A DNA stretch of 64,000 nucleotides from Candidatus Latescibacterota bacterium (GCA_022706085.1 JAKJDF010000007.1:136474-200473), one strand, 5' to 3'; shown: positions 35,565 through 45,692, counted from the first letter of the stretch. Numbers and translations are program-made. Notes: a model not told the origin generated them from the sequence alone.

Positions 35565-36506
35565 ATGACGAAAACGGCTCTCCATGGACTTTCGGCGGCA
35601 TGTGCCGTGGCTTTTGCGGTTTCGGGGTGCGGGCTTGATCCGGTCAAGCCCGCACCGAGGGAACAGCTCATCATTCAGGCGTTCCTTTCCCCCGGTGCGC
35701 CGGTGGACAACATTCGCCTCACGCGGACAATGGACCCGGCGACCTATTACGAGGGAATCGCTCAGACGCCTGTCTCCGGCGCGGTAGTTGTTCTCCGTCA
35801 CGGAGTATCGGTAGATACACTCTCGGAACTTGCTACCGGGATCTACGGGAACCCTTCCCTGATCGTTCAGGCGGGCCGGACGTACTCGATCGCGGTTACG
35901 TACGGGACCCACTCGCTCGCCGCGGAGACTACCGTTCCCTTGCCGATAACGGTTACCGCGCAGATAAACGGCGGGCCCTCGCGTTACGTGCCGTCTGCAG
36001 ACACGCTGTTGTTTCCCAAGGAGTACGCGTATCCAGACAGCTTCCCTGACCGCGCGGCAATTTCGCCCAAACCCTTCAAAGTCCTCTGGACACCCTCCGT
36101 CGGAGTCGAGGGGTACCAGATTGCAATCACCGCACGGGATACCGGCGGCGCGGGGCTGTTGCGGCTGGGGGACTACAACGATTGGAAGGCGGGAGACTAC
36201 CGGAACGCCCGCACAAGGCAGCGCGAGGTAACACTCACCTATCCCGCGTTCCCCGACTCGTTGAGCAGCGACTTGTTCTGGGTCGGGTTCAAGTATCAGG
36301 GCAGGTACGACATCATCGTGTTTGCCATGGACCGCAATTTTTACAACTACTTCATGTCCTCAGGGGGCGGAAACTCGGGTGCGGATTACGACACCGGCGT
36401 TACCAGTTACGTGAGAGGGGGCCTCGGGGTGTTCGGTTCTTACGCTGCGGACACGGTGCGGACCTTCGTAAAACCGGAGTGGCTGCCGTCGGCAGAACGG
36501 CCCTGA
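35565..36506 (+). CDS. DUF4249-type lipoprotein, partner of the TonB receptor
   Basis: 313 residues. A lipoprotein signal ends in VSGC with C22 as the likely acylated residue. The mature part begins with a strand pattern resembling DUF4249 proteins (LIIQAFLSPGAPVDNIRLTR, then TPVSGAVVVL). Such lipoproteins are encoded beside TonB-dependent receptors and are thought to sit at the outer membrane. It starts 2 bases after the receptor stop, so the two are co-translated. It has no SusD-like TPR pattern. The DUF4249 assignment is by pattern and context only. Confidence 0.75.
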   Translation: MTKTALHGLSAACAVAFAVSGCGLDPVKPAPREQLIIQAFLSPGAPVDNIRLTRTMDPATYYEGIAQTPVSGAVVVLRHGVSVDTLSELATGIYGNPSLIVQAGRTYSIAVTYGTHSLAAETTVPLPITVTAQINGGPSRYVPSADTLLFPKEYAYPDSFPDRAAISPKPFKVLWTPSVGVEGYQIAITARDTGGAGLLRLGDYNDWKAGDYRNARTRQREVTLTYPAFPDSLSSDLFWVGFKYQGRYDIIVFAMDRNFYNYFMSSGGGNSGADYDTGVTSYVRGGLGVFGSYAADTVRTFVKPEWLPSAERP

Positions 36507-36553
36507 AGAACGCCACACGGGTGAAAAAAAACCTGAACATTGAGCTGCGTTGC

Positions 36554-37582
36554 CTATTCCCACGGCACAGCCGTTCCAAGGAAAGCGGCGACGTTGTCCA
36601 GAGATTCCACCACGTCCGCATCAAGCGGGATTCCTTCCGCTCGCTTCTTGAGCGTGGAACGCCATTCCAGCTCTCCCGGAAGGATTACTTCGTTCACCCC
36701 CTCCACGCGTTCCGCAGTTTTCAGTTGCTCCACAAACCGTTCAAGAGTCTCCTCATACTGCTCGTCCGGAACCAGCCGCCGCACATCGAGCGCAATCATC
36801 GTGTGAGTCGTTCCGTCGTTTTTCTCCGTGCTTTTGAACGGGCGCATATCCCACGGGATCGCTCCCCCTGCGACCACGCTGGTAAGTAGTTCCACCATAA
36901 TGGCAAGGCCGCTCCCTTTCGGACCTCCCATTGCCCGCAGCACCGCATCCTTGCCGGGTTCCGGCGGCACGGCGTACCATTCGTCTGGCACAGGATCGCC
37001 GTTTCGTTTCATCGTGTGGATTCGTCCGAACGACGAGATGCTCAGCGCCATGTCGAGAACAACCGGAAACGGCCTGTGGGGGGCGCCGATGGCCATCGGG
37101 TTGTTGCCGATGCAGCGCGATTTCGTCCCGTAGACCGCCATGATGGGCCCGCAATTGGAAAAGCAAAACCCGATCATCCCTTCTTCGACCGCCATCATCA
37201 CATAGCTGCCCGCGGCACCAAAGTGATTTGAGTTGCGCACGCTCACCCAGGAGATGCCGGCCTCCCGCGCGAGTGAAATCGCCGTCTCCATTGCCACGGC
37301 GCCCGCCACCATCCCTATCGCCCGGTCCGCATCAAGAACGGTAACGGACCCGAATTCCGCGACTTTCGTGATGCGCGGGTTCGGGTTGAACGCGCCCCCC
37401 AGCACGCGATGAATTTTGCCCGGAAGCATCCGCACGCCGTGCGACGGGATACCCCGAAGGTCCGCTGTGACGAGAATTCGGGCACACCGGCGCGCGTCAG
37501 CGGCCGGCACGCCCGCACGTTCGACCAGATGGGAAATGATGGCGAACAAGCGCTCTTCGGACACGATTCTGGACATCGCCAT
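36554..37582 (-). CDS. Malate/L-lactate dehydrogenase family (Ldh-type) oxidoreductase
   Basis: 342 residues of the NAD(P)-dependent YlbC/ComC-type dehydrogenase fold. Visible signatures: DLRGIPSHGVRML near 43-55 (with the catalytic His), VRNSNHFGAAGSYVMMA near 120-136, and NPMAIGAPH near 161-169 with PVVLDMALS following. Members oxidise ureidoglycolate, sulfolactate, lactate or 2,3-diketogulonate; nothing here decides the substrate. ATG 37582 is used; ATG 37576 is equally possible. On the minus strand it faces the DUF4249-type gene, and it is divergent from the glycosidase-like gene. Confidence 0.9.
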   Translation of the reverse strand: MAMSRIVSEERLFAIISHLVERAGVPAADARRCARILVTADLRGIPSHGVRMLPGKIHRVLGGAFNPNPRITKVAEFGSVTVLDADRAIGMVAGAVAMETAISLAREAGISWVSVRNSNHFGAAGSYVMMAVEEGMIGFCFSNCGPIMAVYGTKSRCIGNNPMAIGAPHRPFPVVLDMALSISSFGRIHTMKRNGDPVPDEWYAVPPEPGKDAVLRAMGGPKGSGLAIMVELLTSVVAGGAIPWDMRPFKSTEKNDGTTHTMIALDVRRLVPDEQYEETLERFVEQLKTAERVEGVNEVILPGELEWRSTLKKRAEGIPLDADVVESLDNVAAFLGTAVPWE

Positions 37583-37909
37583 GAGGAATTCCCCTCACAA
37601 AACAAGCGGAGCGTTGAACGGAAGCTGTGTTCCAAGATACCCGGGCCCGTTTCCTGCGCGCAACGATGCCGCGTTCTCGGCGCCCATGCAGCGGGGTGGA
37701 GACTGGACGGCGCAGGCGTCTCCCCGCCTGTATCGCGGGAACCCTCAGCCCCCCCTGTCTGAGTGTCCGAAAGTCTGACGCAGGTCCGCCGATCCCGCTG
37801 CCGCCACGGTGTTACCCGCTTCTCTGACCTTCGCCCCCGAACGGGGTAGTCGTTATCATTCACAATGTCCCTTCGGAATCCACTGTCAGGAAGACTCGCG
37901 AGGATTATC
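37583..37909. other. Divergent intergenic region with one palindromic repeat
   Basis: 327 bases between the Ldh-type gene and the glycosidase-like gene. The only clear structure is an imperfect palindrome at 37712-37730 (CAGGCG...CGCCTG). No conserved promoter is obvious. Confidence 0.4.
37712..37730. repeat. GCAGGCG-type palindromic repeat
   Basis: The segment reads GCAGGCG, TCTCCC, then CGCCTG: a 6-bp stem with a short loop, GC-rich and set in a divergent gap. It resembles, but is not identical to, the GCACGGGC palindromes at 63362-63428. Confidence 0.35.
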
Positions 37910-39709
37910 ATGGCAACAATCACGTGGTCGGTATTTGTCACTGCACCGCACATTACCCGCTACGGTCAGACTGCGGAAAGCCGCGCACGGTTGATCAAGG
38001 ATGTTCTCAATATCGGCGCCAGAAAGGTGTTTCTGGAGGTCTGGCGTGGCACGGTCGAGACTGACCCGGGCATACTGCGAACACTGCGCGACGAGTGCAA
38101 AGCCGCTGAACTGGAGGTGGCCACCGGCATCATGCCGGTTCGTGGCCGCGATATCACACTGGAAGGCATCCCGCAGTGGGATAGCGACACCGCAATCGGC
38201 GGAAACAGCCGGTGGGGCGCCGACATCTGCTACAGCCGGCCGTGGAGCCGCGAGGCGCTTCGGAAGGCAATGCAGACCGGCGCTGAGCTGTTCGACGAAT
38301 TCATCATCGACGACGCCCTCTGCACACAGTGCACGTGTCCGCGCTGCCGCGAAGCGAAGGGCGACCGCACATGGACCCAGTTCCGGCGCGATCTGTTGCT
38401 GGAGGTGTGCAGGGAAACCCTCGTCGGAACCTGTAGAAAGGTGAATCCGAACATCAAGATGATCCTCAAGTTCCCGCAGTGGTATGACCAGCTTGCCACT
38501 TTCGGGTATGATACGGCTCGCCAGCCGGCCGAATTCGATGCCACCTGGATCGGCACGGAAACGCGCGACCCGGACACGCCCGATTTTGGTTTCACTCCGC
38601 AGTACGAAGCCTGCTTCAACGTGCGCTGGCACAAAGCGGCCGAACCGAATCTCGAGGGCGCGTGGTTCGATTACATCGAGTGTGACACCGACCTTTACGT
38701 CGAACAGGCATACCAGTCGCTTCTTGGAGGCGTCCGAAATCTGACGCTCTTCTGTTACGGCGACCCGCTTTTCCGAGGGAAGGGACACCTGCTGGCAGCC
38801 CTGAAGGAAGAGCAGCCACGGCTGGAAAAGCTTGCCTCGCGACTGGACGGCCAGCAGCCGATAGGCATTACCGCCATTCGCCCGCACAACCCCGCACCGA
38901 AACACGATGGGTACATCTTCGACGGGCTCGGGATGCTGGGGATGCCGTTAGTGCCACGGGCTGATTTCCCGGAACTCCTGCCGCCCGCCGTACTCCTGAC
39001 CGACCATGTCGCAGGAAGCCCGGAGCTCACCCCGTTCGTATCCGAGGTTGTCAATTCGGGAGGAACCGTCTTCCTGACAGCCTCGCTGCTCGCGGAACAT
39101 GACGACGACGAGGAATTGAAAACGCTCGCCGGGTTCGGCGGCGATGGGTGGGCCCAAAGGAATCACTGGTTCAGCTCGCACTTCATGGTGGGCGACAGGG
39201 CCGTGGAAGCCTCCGCGCCAGTTGAGTTCCGGTTCGACCTCAGGCCGGGCACCGCAAACGTGCTGGCGTCGGTCAGCGGAGTTGCACATCATCGCGCGGA
39301 ACGCATTCCCGTGGTTACCCGTCAGGCGCACGTTTCCGGTGGTGCCGTTGTGGTGCTGAACGTGTTCGGCGCATCTCCCGCGGACTACCGCATGGACGAA
39401 AACCTGAACGTACCGATCGTGCTCCAGATGCAGAACTATCCGGAACCCGTGGTAAACGTCATTCAGGAGCAGGTTGCGCTGGCCACGGGGCAGGCGTTCC
39501 TCGCCCCGGCCCGGGTGGGGTACTACCCGTATGTCAGCGGCGATTTCGTACTGGAGAACTTCACCGACGGAAAAGTGTTCGCGGTGCCGGTGGGCGAACA
39601 ACTCCCGCTGGATGCGCAGGAATTGCTGGGAGTTGCCACCATCGAGGAAAAAGATGGACAGCGGGGTGTCCTCCTGCCGCCGCGTTCTGTAGCTCTGATC
39701 GGGAGGTAA
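37910..39709 (+). CDS. Glycoside-hydrolase-like TIM-barrel protein, unassigned family
   Basis: 599 residues from ATG 37910, which has GAGG 6 bases upstream; the longer frame from 37865 has no site. No signal peptide is visible. The N-terminal 330 residues look like a TIM barrel with acidic ends of strands ([26 protein letters not shown]) and a Cys-rich insert C..C.C..CRE after the first. A Rossmann-like domain may span about 330-420 (AVLLTDHV...), followed by beta domains, as in GH42-type beta-galactosidases, which also have a cysteine cluster. I do not recognise the exact family. A similar CxxCRE motif occurs in the protein at 47440. Confidence 0.55.
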   Translation: MATITWSVFVTAPHITRYGQTAESRARLIKDVLNIGARKVFLEVWRGTVETDPGILRTLRDECKAAELEVATGIMPVRGRDITLEGIPQWDSDTAIGGNSRWGADICYSRPWSREALRKAMQTGAELFDEFIIDDALCTQCTCPRCREAKGDRTWTQFRRDLLLEVCRETLVGTCRKVNPNIKMILKFPQWYDQLATFGYDTARQPAEFDATWIGTETRDPDTPDFGFTPQYEACFNVRWHKAAEPNLEGAWFDYIECDTDLYVEQAYQSLLGGVRNLTLFCYGDPLFRGKGHLLAALKEEQPRLEKLASRLDGQQPIGITAIRPHNPAPKHDGYIFDGLGMLGMPLVPRADFPELLPPAVLLTDHVAGSPELTPFVSEVVNSGGTVFLTASLLAEHDDDEELKTLAGFGGDGWAQRNHWFSSHFMVGDRAVEASAPVEFRFDLRPGTANVLASVSGVAHHRAERIPVVTRQAHVSGGAVVVLNVFGASPADYRMDENLNVPIVLQMQNYPEPVVNVIQEQVALATGQAFLAPARVGYYPYVSGDFVLENFTDGKVFAVPVGEQLPLDAQELLGVATIEEKDGQRGVLLPPRSVALIGR

Positions 39710-39803
39710 CTTTGCGTTCTCCTGCAACGGATGGGGGGCACACGGCGGCGTGTCCCCCGAACGTTCCGTCGGGTGCGCAGGGGTTGGAAGGAGGAGCCAG
39801 GAC

Positions 39804-41015
39804 ATGCTTCGGGGGAGACGGATTGTCATCGGGGTGACGGGCGGTATCGCCTGTTACAAAACATGCGAACTTGTGCGTCTCTGCGTGAAGGCGGGCGCGG
39901 AAGTCAAGGTCGTCATGACGGAGCACGCAACGGAATTCGTTGCACCGCTCACATTTGAAACCCTGTCGGGCCACGACGTCGTGGTGGGTATGTACGGGCG
40001 CAACCGCGCGATGTCGACGGAACACATCGCTCTGGCACGGTGGGCGGATATCGTCGTCATTGCGCCGGCAACGGCGAACATTCTGGCGAAAGCCGCGCAC
40101 GGAATCGCGGATGACTTTCTGAGCACGATGATCATTGCCACGTATTCGCCGGTCATGTTTGTGCCCGCGATGAACACCGCCATGCTGAAGGCGCCGGCCA
40201 CTCAGCGGAACATCCCTTTGCTCCTGGAGTCCGGTTACCACATCACTCCCACCGGGAAAGGCGAGCTGGCCGATGGCGAAGTAGGCGAAGGGCGGATGAT
40301 CGAACCGCGTGAGATCATGCATCATCTCGTGAGGGCGCTTCCCCGCGCCGGCCTTCTGGCGGGAAAGCGGGTGCTGGTGACGGCGGGACCGACAGAAGAG
40401 CCCGTCGACCCTGTCCGCGTGTTTACCAACCGGTCGTCGGGAAAAATGGGCGTCGCACTCGCAGAAATGGCCGCGGGGATGGGGGCACATGTAACGTTTG
40501 TCCATGGGCCGTTGGCGGTACCCCCTCCGATTGGCGCCGACTGCATGGCAGTGGGAACCGCTCAACAGATGATGGACGCGGTTCTCGCCAGATTCCAGGA
40601 GGCGAATGTGCTCGTAATGGCGGCTGCAGTGGCCGATTACCGCCCGAAAGTGGTTGCCGACCAGAAAATCAAGAAAACAACCGACACTCTGGCAATCGAA
40701 ATGGAGCGAACCCCGGACATTCTCGCGTCGGTTGCCCGGAAGAAGAAACAAGGGCAGATCGTGGTAGGTTTCGCCGTGGAAACCGACGTTGAGAAGGCAG
40801 AGAAGCGCGCGCGGGAGCGCCTGCAAAAGAAGTCTCTCGACATGATCGCGCTGAACGTCATCGGCGAGAACGGCGTAGGCTTCGGCACGGATACGAACCG
40901 GGTGACATTGTTCTGCCGGGATGGATTGAAAACCGAACTCCCGTTGATGGAAAAGCGGGAGGTCGCGCGGGCAATGTGGGAACGGATCGCGGCGCTTCAG
41001 GCCGCGGGCTCGTAG
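39804..41015 (+). CDS. coaBC: Bifunctional phosphopantothenoylcysteine decarboxylase / synthetase
   Basis: 403 residues. The N-terminal CoaC half is a flavoprotein decarboxylase with [10 protein letters not shown] and PAMNTAM. The C-terminal CoaB half, from about residue 190, has [12 protein letters not shown] and the nucleotide-site [17 protein letters not shown]. Together they make 4'-phosphopantetheine in coenzyme A synthesis. The open frame begins at 39750, but ATG 39804 ([14 protein letters not shown]) has GAAGGAGGAG before it and matches the family start. The uracil-DNA glycosylase gene follows after 22 bases, an arrangement seen in other bacteria. Confidence 0.97.
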   Translation: MLRGRRIVIGVTGGIACYKTCELVRLCVKAGAEVKVVMTEHATEFVAPLTFETLSGHDVVVGMYGRNRAMSTEHIALARWADIVVIAPATANILAKAAHGIADDFLSTMIIATYSPVMFVPAMNTAMLKAPATQRNIPLLLESGYHITPTGKGELADGEVGEGRMIEPREIMHHLVRALPRAGLLAGKRVLVTAGPTEEPVDPVRVFTNRSSGKMGVALAEMAAGMGAHVTFVHGPLAVPPPIGADCMAVGTAQQMMDAVLARFQEANVLVMAAAVADYRPKVVADQKIKKTTDTLAIEMERTPDILASVARKKKQGQIVVGFAVETDVEKAEKRARERLQKKSLDMIALNVIGENGVGFGTDTNRVTLFCRDGLKTELPLMEKREVARAMWERIAALQAAGS

Positions 41016-41037
41016 ACGGAAGACGGGGCGCAGGTTC

Positions 41038-41919
41038 ATGGATAGCGTGGAATCGCGCAGAGAGACGTTGCAGTTGTTCCGCAGCTTCGTGGAGCAACGT
41101 CGCGAACTCGGGGACGGATACTGGCCCAGACCCGACGGTTCCGCGCTCCCTGCGGAGCGGGGACCACGTGCTGCCCTGCCGTCTGCGGCTCGACCCCCGG
41201 TATCCGCAGAGCGTTTCCTGATTCCGGAGAAAAAACCAGAACACGAGCCCGCGTATAAGCTTACGACAGAACAACCGGCGATCGCGGGAGAGAGCGACCT
41301 CGCCGTCCGCCTGTTCGCTTCCGTGGCGGAGAGTCCGGTTCCGGATGCAGCATCGCTGGAGGAGTTCCGCGCGCGCATCAGCGAATGCCACAAATGCCCG
41401 CTTGGCGCAACGCGTACGCATTTCGTGTTCGGATCGGGCAACCCCGATGCCGACCTCATGTTTGTCGGGGAAGCACCCGGAGAAGAAGAAGACCTCCAGG
41501 GCCAACCATTTGTCGGGCGCGCGGGGCAGTTACTGACAAAAATGATCGAAGCGATGAAGCTCAGACGGGAGGACGTGTATATCGCCAACGTGCTGAAATG
41601 CCGTCCACCGAACAACCGGACCCCCCTGCCGAGCGAAATGGAGCAGTGCAAGCCGTATCTGGACAGGCAAATCGCGTTAATCCGCCCGAAGATAATCTGC
41701 GCACTGGGCCGGGTGGCGGCGCAGGCGCTGTTGAACACCGGCGAGGGGTTGAACCGTCTGAGAGGAACGTTCCACGATTACCGCGGCGTCAAAGTGCTGG
41801 TCACATACCATCCCGCCGCGTTGTTGCGGAACCCGCAGTGGAAAACGCAGTCGTGGGACGACCTGCAGAAAGTCAGATACGAATTGGACGGGACCATTTT
41901 GCGGCCGAAGAAGGCATGA
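41038..41919 (+). CDS. Family-4 uracil-DNA glycosylase (Fe-S type)
   Basis: 293 residues. The catalytic core at about 110-290 has C117 and C120 of the iron-sulfur site, motif GEAPGEEE near 144-151 followed by GQPFVGRAG, and the late TYHPAALLR segment, all family-4 UDG hallmarks. It removes uracil from DNA. The first 100 residues are a variable, low-complexity extension; in several phyla this extension resembles the phage SPO1 polymerase-related domain found in this group. It lies between coaBC and dnaB (12-base gap). Confidence 0.95.
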   Translation: MDSVESRRETLQLFRSFVEQRRELGDGYWPRPDGSALPAERGPRAALPSAARPPVSAERFLIPEKKPEHEPAYKLTTEQPAIAGESDLAVRLFASVAESPVPDAASLEEFRARISECHKCPLGATRTHFVFGSGNPDADLMFVGEAPGEEEDLQGQPFVGRAGQLLTKMIEAMKLRREDVYIANVLKCRPPNNRTPLPSEMEQCKPYLDRQIALIRPKIICALGRVAAQALLNTGEGLNRLRGTFHDYRGVKVLVTYHPAALLRNPQWKTQSWDDLQKVRYELDGTILRPKKA

Positions 41920-41931
41920 GGAGAGGAGAGT

Positions 41932-43371
41932 ATGGCGGGCCGGAATGAAGCTCCTGCGCAGGAAGCGATGGAAGAACTCGCGAGCGCGGGCGCGGAGCGG
42001 GTGCTGCCGCATTCCATCCTGCTCGAGCAGCAGGTTCTCGGCGCGATGATGCTCAACCGGCAGGCGGTGAGCAAGGTCGTGTCGATGCTGGATCGGAACG
42101 CATTTTACCGGGGGCGGCACCGTCTCGTGTTCGATGCGTGCGTGCGCCTGTACGAAGCCGATCAACCCGCCGACCTGCCGCTGGTGATTCAGGAACTGAC
42201 ACGAAAAGGGGAACTTGCGGAAGCGGGCGGCGCGGAATATGTGGCCGACGTCGCCGCCAGTGTCGGTACAAGCACGAACGTGGAGTACCACGCGCAACAG
42301 ATTCTCGAACTTGCCGTCCGACGGCGCACCATCGCGCTTTCCAGCGAACTGATCAATTCTGCGTACGATACCACCGGAACAATCTACGACAACCTCGAGA
42401 GGTTCGAAAACGACCTGTTCAAGCTGGCGGAAAACCGCTGGAGGGAGGGATTCTCCCATATCGAACCGATCATGCACCGGACGTATGAACGGATCGAAAA
42501 GGTAAGCACGCGCAAGGGAGAAGTTACGGGGGTTCCGAGTGGTTTCACCGCGCTTGACGAGATGACCGCCGGATTTCAGAAGAGCGAACTGATCATCGTC
42601 GCGGCGCGTCCGGGTATGGGGAAAACCGCGCTCGTGCTGAACATGGCGCGCAACGCGGCCCTCCAGCACAAACTGCCCGTTGGCATCTTCTCGCTCGAAA
42701 TGTCCGCCGAATCCGTGGCGCAGCGGCTTCTCTGTGCGGAGGCGCACGTGGACGGCCAACTGGTGCGCCGTGGCAGACTGAACGAGCACATGTGGAACCG
42801 GCTTTCCAAAGCCGTGACGACACTTGCGAACGCGCCGATTTACATAGACGACAGCGCCGCGCTTTCTCCTCTTGAAGTGCGCGCAAAGGCCCGCAGACTG
42901 GTCCACGAACACAGCGTGCAGTTGATCATAGTCGACTACCTGCAACTCATGCGTGTTCCCGGACACAGGGAAGGGCGCGCCCAGGAAGTCGCCGTCATTT
43001 CCCAGGCGCTGAAAGCGCTTGCGAAAGATCTGGACATCCCGATCATTGCCTGCTCTCAGGTCACGCGCGAAGTGGAGAAACGTGGCGAGTTCCGGCCACG
43101 CCTTTCCGATTTGCGAGAGAGTGGGTCCATCGAACAGGACGCGGACGTCGTCATTTTTGTCCATCGCCCCGAATACTACAAGATCACGCACGATGAACAG
43201 GGCCGGAACGTTGAAGGACTGGCGGAGATTCTGCTGGAGAAACAGCGGAACGGCCCGACGGGAAAAATCGAGCTGCGGTGGACGGATAAGTTCGGCCTTT
43301 TTGAGACCTTCCGGCGTGACGACGACGAGTTTGCCACGGCAGACGTCGAAGAAGACGGGGAGCTCTACTGA
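41932..43371 (+). CDS. dnaB: Replicative DNA helicase DnaB
   Basis: 479 residues, with an N-terminal helicase-loader domain (about 18-120: LPHSILLEQQVLGAMMLN) and a RecA-like C-terminal domain with Walker A RPGMGKTALV near 224-232, Walker B VDYLQLM, and the Arg-rich GPTGKIELRW segment near the end. It unwinds DNA at the replication fork. AGGAGAGGAGAG precedes ATG 41932. No intein or fusion is present. Its stop overlaps the next start as TGATG. Confidence 0.97.
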   Translation: MAGRNEAPAQEAMEELASAGAERVLPHSILLEQQVLGAMMLNRQAVSKVVSMLDRNAFYRGRHRLVFDACVRLYEADQPADLPLVIQELTRKGELAEAGGAEYVADVAASVGTSTNVEYHAQQILELAVRRRTIALSSELINSAYDTTGTIYDNLERFENDLFKLAENRWREGFSHIEPIMHRTYERIEKVSTRKGEVTGVPSGFTALDEMTAGFQKSELIIVAARPGMGKTALVLNMARNAALQHKLPVGIFSLEMSAESVAQRLLCAEAHVDGQLVRRGRLNEHMWNRLSKAVTTLANAPIYIDDSAALSPLEVRAKARRLVHEHSVQLIIVDYLQLMRVPGHREGRAQEVAVISQALKALAKDLDIPIIACSQVTREVEKRGEFRPRLSDLRESGSIEQDADVVIFVHRPEYYKITHDEQGRNVEGLAEILLEKQRNGPTGKIELRWTDKFGLFETFRRDDDEFATADVEEDGELY

Positions 43372-44165
43372 TGCGGAGGGCTGACCTGCTCTCACTTCGC
43401 TTCGTGCGCGGCACAGGGCGCCTTGTGCTTGCCTCCGTGCGACAGGTGGGAAGGTTCGTGCTGTTTGCCTCCGAGGTCGTGCGTGCGTTGCCGAAAATCT
43501 TCCAGAATCCGCGCCTGACGCTCGAGCAGATGGTACGCATGGGAACGGATTCCGTTCCGCTCGTATTTACGGTGTCCATTTTTGCCGGCGCGACGACAGC
43601 CTGGCAGGGGAAGTACCAACTGGAAGGCATCCTGCCCACCTCGGCAATCGGCACGGCGGTGGCGAAGAGTCTCATCCTTGAGCTGGGCCCGGTGCTCACG
43701 GCGCTTGTCATCGCCGGGCGCGTGGGGTCTTCCATCGCGGCGGAACTTGCCACGATGCGTGTAACGGAGCAGATAGACGCACTGGTCACCATGTCGATAA
43801 GCCCCGCGCGGTATCTCATTGCTCCCCGCGTGGTCGCCGGGTTCGTGATGGCTCCGGTACTGGTTGTCATGAGTTACTTTTTCGGTATTTCGGGTGGCTA
43901 CGTCACCGCGGTGTCCCTCGGCGGGCTGAATGGAGCGAGGTTTCTTGAAGGGCTGCGCCTGTTTTTTTACGTGCGCGACGTGGCGGTCGGCCTTCTGAAG
44001 GCGTTCGTGTTCGGCGCATCCACCTCGTTTCTCGGGTGCTACTTCGGGTATTTCGCCAGAGGTGGAGCCGAGGGCGTAGGCCAGGCCGCAATCCGGGCGT
44101 TTGTGTCCTCTTCCGTCGTCATTCTGGGAGCCGATTTCCTCATCGCTTCGATTGCATTCATGTAA
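43371..44165 (+). CDS. MlaE/YrbE-family ABC transporter permease
   Basis: 264 residues, five to six helices, with the family core ATTAWQGKYQ..., LELGPVLTALVIAGRVGSSIAAELATMRVTEQIDAL and SPARYLIAPRVVAGF. MlaE works with an ATPase (MlaF) and an MCE-domain protein (MlaD) to move phospholipids between membranes. Those partners are not next to it here, so they must be encoded elsewhere or it acts with another ATPase. It begins inside the dnaB stop (TGATG). Confidence 0.93.
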   Translation: MRRADLLSLRFVRGTGRLVLASVRQVGRFVLFASEVVRALPKIFQNPRLTLEQMVRMGTDSVPLVFTVSIFAGATTAWQGKYQLEGILPTSAIGTAVAKSLILELGPVLTALVIAGRVGSSIAAELATMRVTEQIDALVTMSISPARYLIAPRVVAGFVMAPVLVVMSYFFGISGGYVTAVSLGGLNGARFLEGLRLFFYVRDVAVGLLKAFVFGASTSFLGCYFGYFARGGAEGVGQAAIRAFVSSSVVILGADFLIASIAFM

Positions 44166-44201
44166 CCATTGTCTCCACCCCTTTTCTCCCTCGGAATACG
44201 C

Positions 44202-45458
44202 ATGTTCTCCCGCGATGACTGCCGCCGCAACCTCAGGTGGTACATCCTTTTCCGCATGTCGCTCGACTTCATGATGTGGGGCCCCACCTGGGTGCTCTAC
44301 ATGCGCGACGATCTCGGGTTCTCCTTCACCGAGATCATGCTGTTCGACTTTTTCTTCCAGACGGCTATCGTGCTGCTGGAAGTGCCGACCGGCATGTTCG
44401 CCGACATCGTCGGGCGCCGCTGGGCATTGCGCGCCGGCGCATTCAGCCTGTTTCTCGCCATGGGAATGTGGGGCGCGGGCTGGAACGCCTGGTGGTGGAT
44501 CAGCATCGCGTGGGCATTCTGGGCGATTGCGGCGACCCTGATCAACGGGGCGGATGCGTCTCTGGTGTACGAAACCCTGCGCGCGGATGGGCGGGGGTAT
44601 GAATTCGGGAAGGTCCTCGGGCGCATTTCGAGTCTTTCGATGCTCGGCATGGTTGTCGCGTCGGTTCTTGGCGGGTGGATGGCGGAATACGGCTACCGCG
44701 TGCCGATCCTCGTCCACACGGCGTTGCTGGCATTCACCGTGTTCGCCGCCTTTCGCCTTCGGGAACCGCCCCGCGCCGAGCGTCTTGTCCATGCGACCGT
44801 ACGGAACATCGCGCGTTCACTGCGCGCACTTCTGAAACGCAGCCACCGGTTCCGGTACCTTCTCGCCTACTCCGCGCTCATTCAGGTCGTGGAAATCATG
44901 GCCGTGGTGTACCAGCAACCGCTCCTGGCGTCCCTCGGTTTCCCGATCAAGCAACTCGGCGTGTTCTACGCGGGTGCGATCCTCATTGCGGCCGTCGGGC
45001 CGATCGCCATGACATGGGCAAGCGACCGTTTCGGCATCGCGCGGACGCTGGGGCTTGGCGCGCTCGGCACCACGATCGCCTGTCTGGGGTTGTTCTGGTT
45101 GCCGGGCCTTATGATCGTCGTCCCGTTCCTCGTCCTCCGCTTTTTCGCCGACGGCGTGCGCCCGGTGACCATCGAGGGCATGAACCGGCTGGCGGATCCG
45201 GACGACCGGGCAACCGTCCTCTCGCTACGGAGTATCTGCATTTCCAGCGTTGCCGGACCTATGGAAGTTCTGTCGGGGTGGTGGGCGGACCGAGTGCCGA
45301 TTCGGCGGGTGTACCTCGTGTGCGGTGCGCTGCTGCCGCTTTTCTCTGCATGGCTTGGATGGGCCTGGAAACGGCACCCGGAGCCCATGCCAAAGGACGT
45401 GAAGGTGGTACCCCCGGTTCCCAGACTCGGGGGAGACCCGTCCCTTCACTCGGAGTGA
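44202..45458 (+). CDS. Major facilitator superfamily transporter
   Basis: 418 residues with 12 predicted hydrophobic segments in two halves and MFS-type loop motifs (FADIVGRRWALR between helices 2 and 3). It resembles multidrug- or metabolite-exporting MFS proteins, and the substrate is unknown. The frame is open from a TTG at 44169, but ATG 44202 (MFSRDDCRRNLRWY) follows GGAATACGC and fits better. It is 36 bases after the mlaE stop, at the end of the coaBC-udg-dnaB-mlaE run, and is followed by a repeat island. Confidence 0.85.
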   Translation: MFSRDDCRRNLRWYILFRMSLDFMMWGPTWVLYMRDDLGFSFTEIMLFDFFFQTAIVLLEVPTGMFADIVGRRWALRAGAFSLFLAMGMWGAGWNAWWWISIAWAFWAIAATLINGADASLVYETLRADGRGYEFGKVLGRISSLSMLGMVVASVLGGWMAEYGYRVPILVHTALLAFTVFAAFRLREPPRAERLVHATVRNIARSLRALLKRSHRFRYLLAYSALIQVVEIMAVVYQQPLLASLGFPIKQLGVFYAGAILIAAVGPIAMTWASDRFGIARTLGLGALGTTIACLGLFWLPGLMIVVPFLVLRFFADGVRPVTIEGMNRLADPDDRATVLSLRSICISSVAGPMEVLSGWWADRVPIRRVYLVCGALLPLFSAWLGWAWKRHPEPMPKDVKVVPPVPRLGGDPSLHSE

Positions 45459-45472
45459 TGGACGGCCACCGC

Positions 45473-45596
45473 GGCGCTTTGAGGACAAAGCGCCCTACCG
45501 GCCGACACAAAACCCGCGTGGTAGGGCGCGTTCGCCGAACGCGCCGCGTTCTAGCGCCCCGGCGGTCTTTGGAGTGCGTGCTGGCGGCACGCCAGC
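45473..45596. repeat. Three successive hairpin repeats
   Basis: Stem one: GGCGCTTTG/CAAAGCGCC (9 bp, 4-base loop, 45473-45494). Stem two: GGCGCGTTC/GAACGCGCC (9 bp, 3-base loop, 45525-45545). Stem three: GCTGGCG/CGCCAGC (45580-45596). The first could also act as a terminator after the MFS gene, but no T-run follows. Confidence 0.6.
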
Positions 45597-45667
45597 CGGC
45601 TGGCCTCCGCTTTTGAAGCGCGAGCACGCTTGCGCAATCCAAAGTGAGGTGCGCTGGGGTTTCCTCT

Positions 45668-45692
45668 GGATTCCGCTTGCGCGGGAATGACG
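45668..45692. repeat. ATTCCC-N-GGGAAT palindromic repeat, copy 1 (degenerate)
   Basis: GGATTCC, GCTTGCGC, GGGAATGACG: close to the other copies, but one base shorter on the left arm. Confidence 0.6.

Noticed and set aside
39561-41738. 725-codon open frame on the minus strand
   Set aside because: It is antisense to coaBC and the uracil-DNA glycosylase gene. Its translation is Arg/His/Pro-rich with no family pattern, a common effect of high GC at third positions.
41677-43395. 572-codon open frame on the minus strand
   Set aside because: Antisense to dnaB; composition and lack of motifs mark it as a shadow frame.
43392-44792. 466-codon open frame on the minus strand
   Set aside because: Antisense to the mlaE-type and MFS genes; no recognisable protein features.
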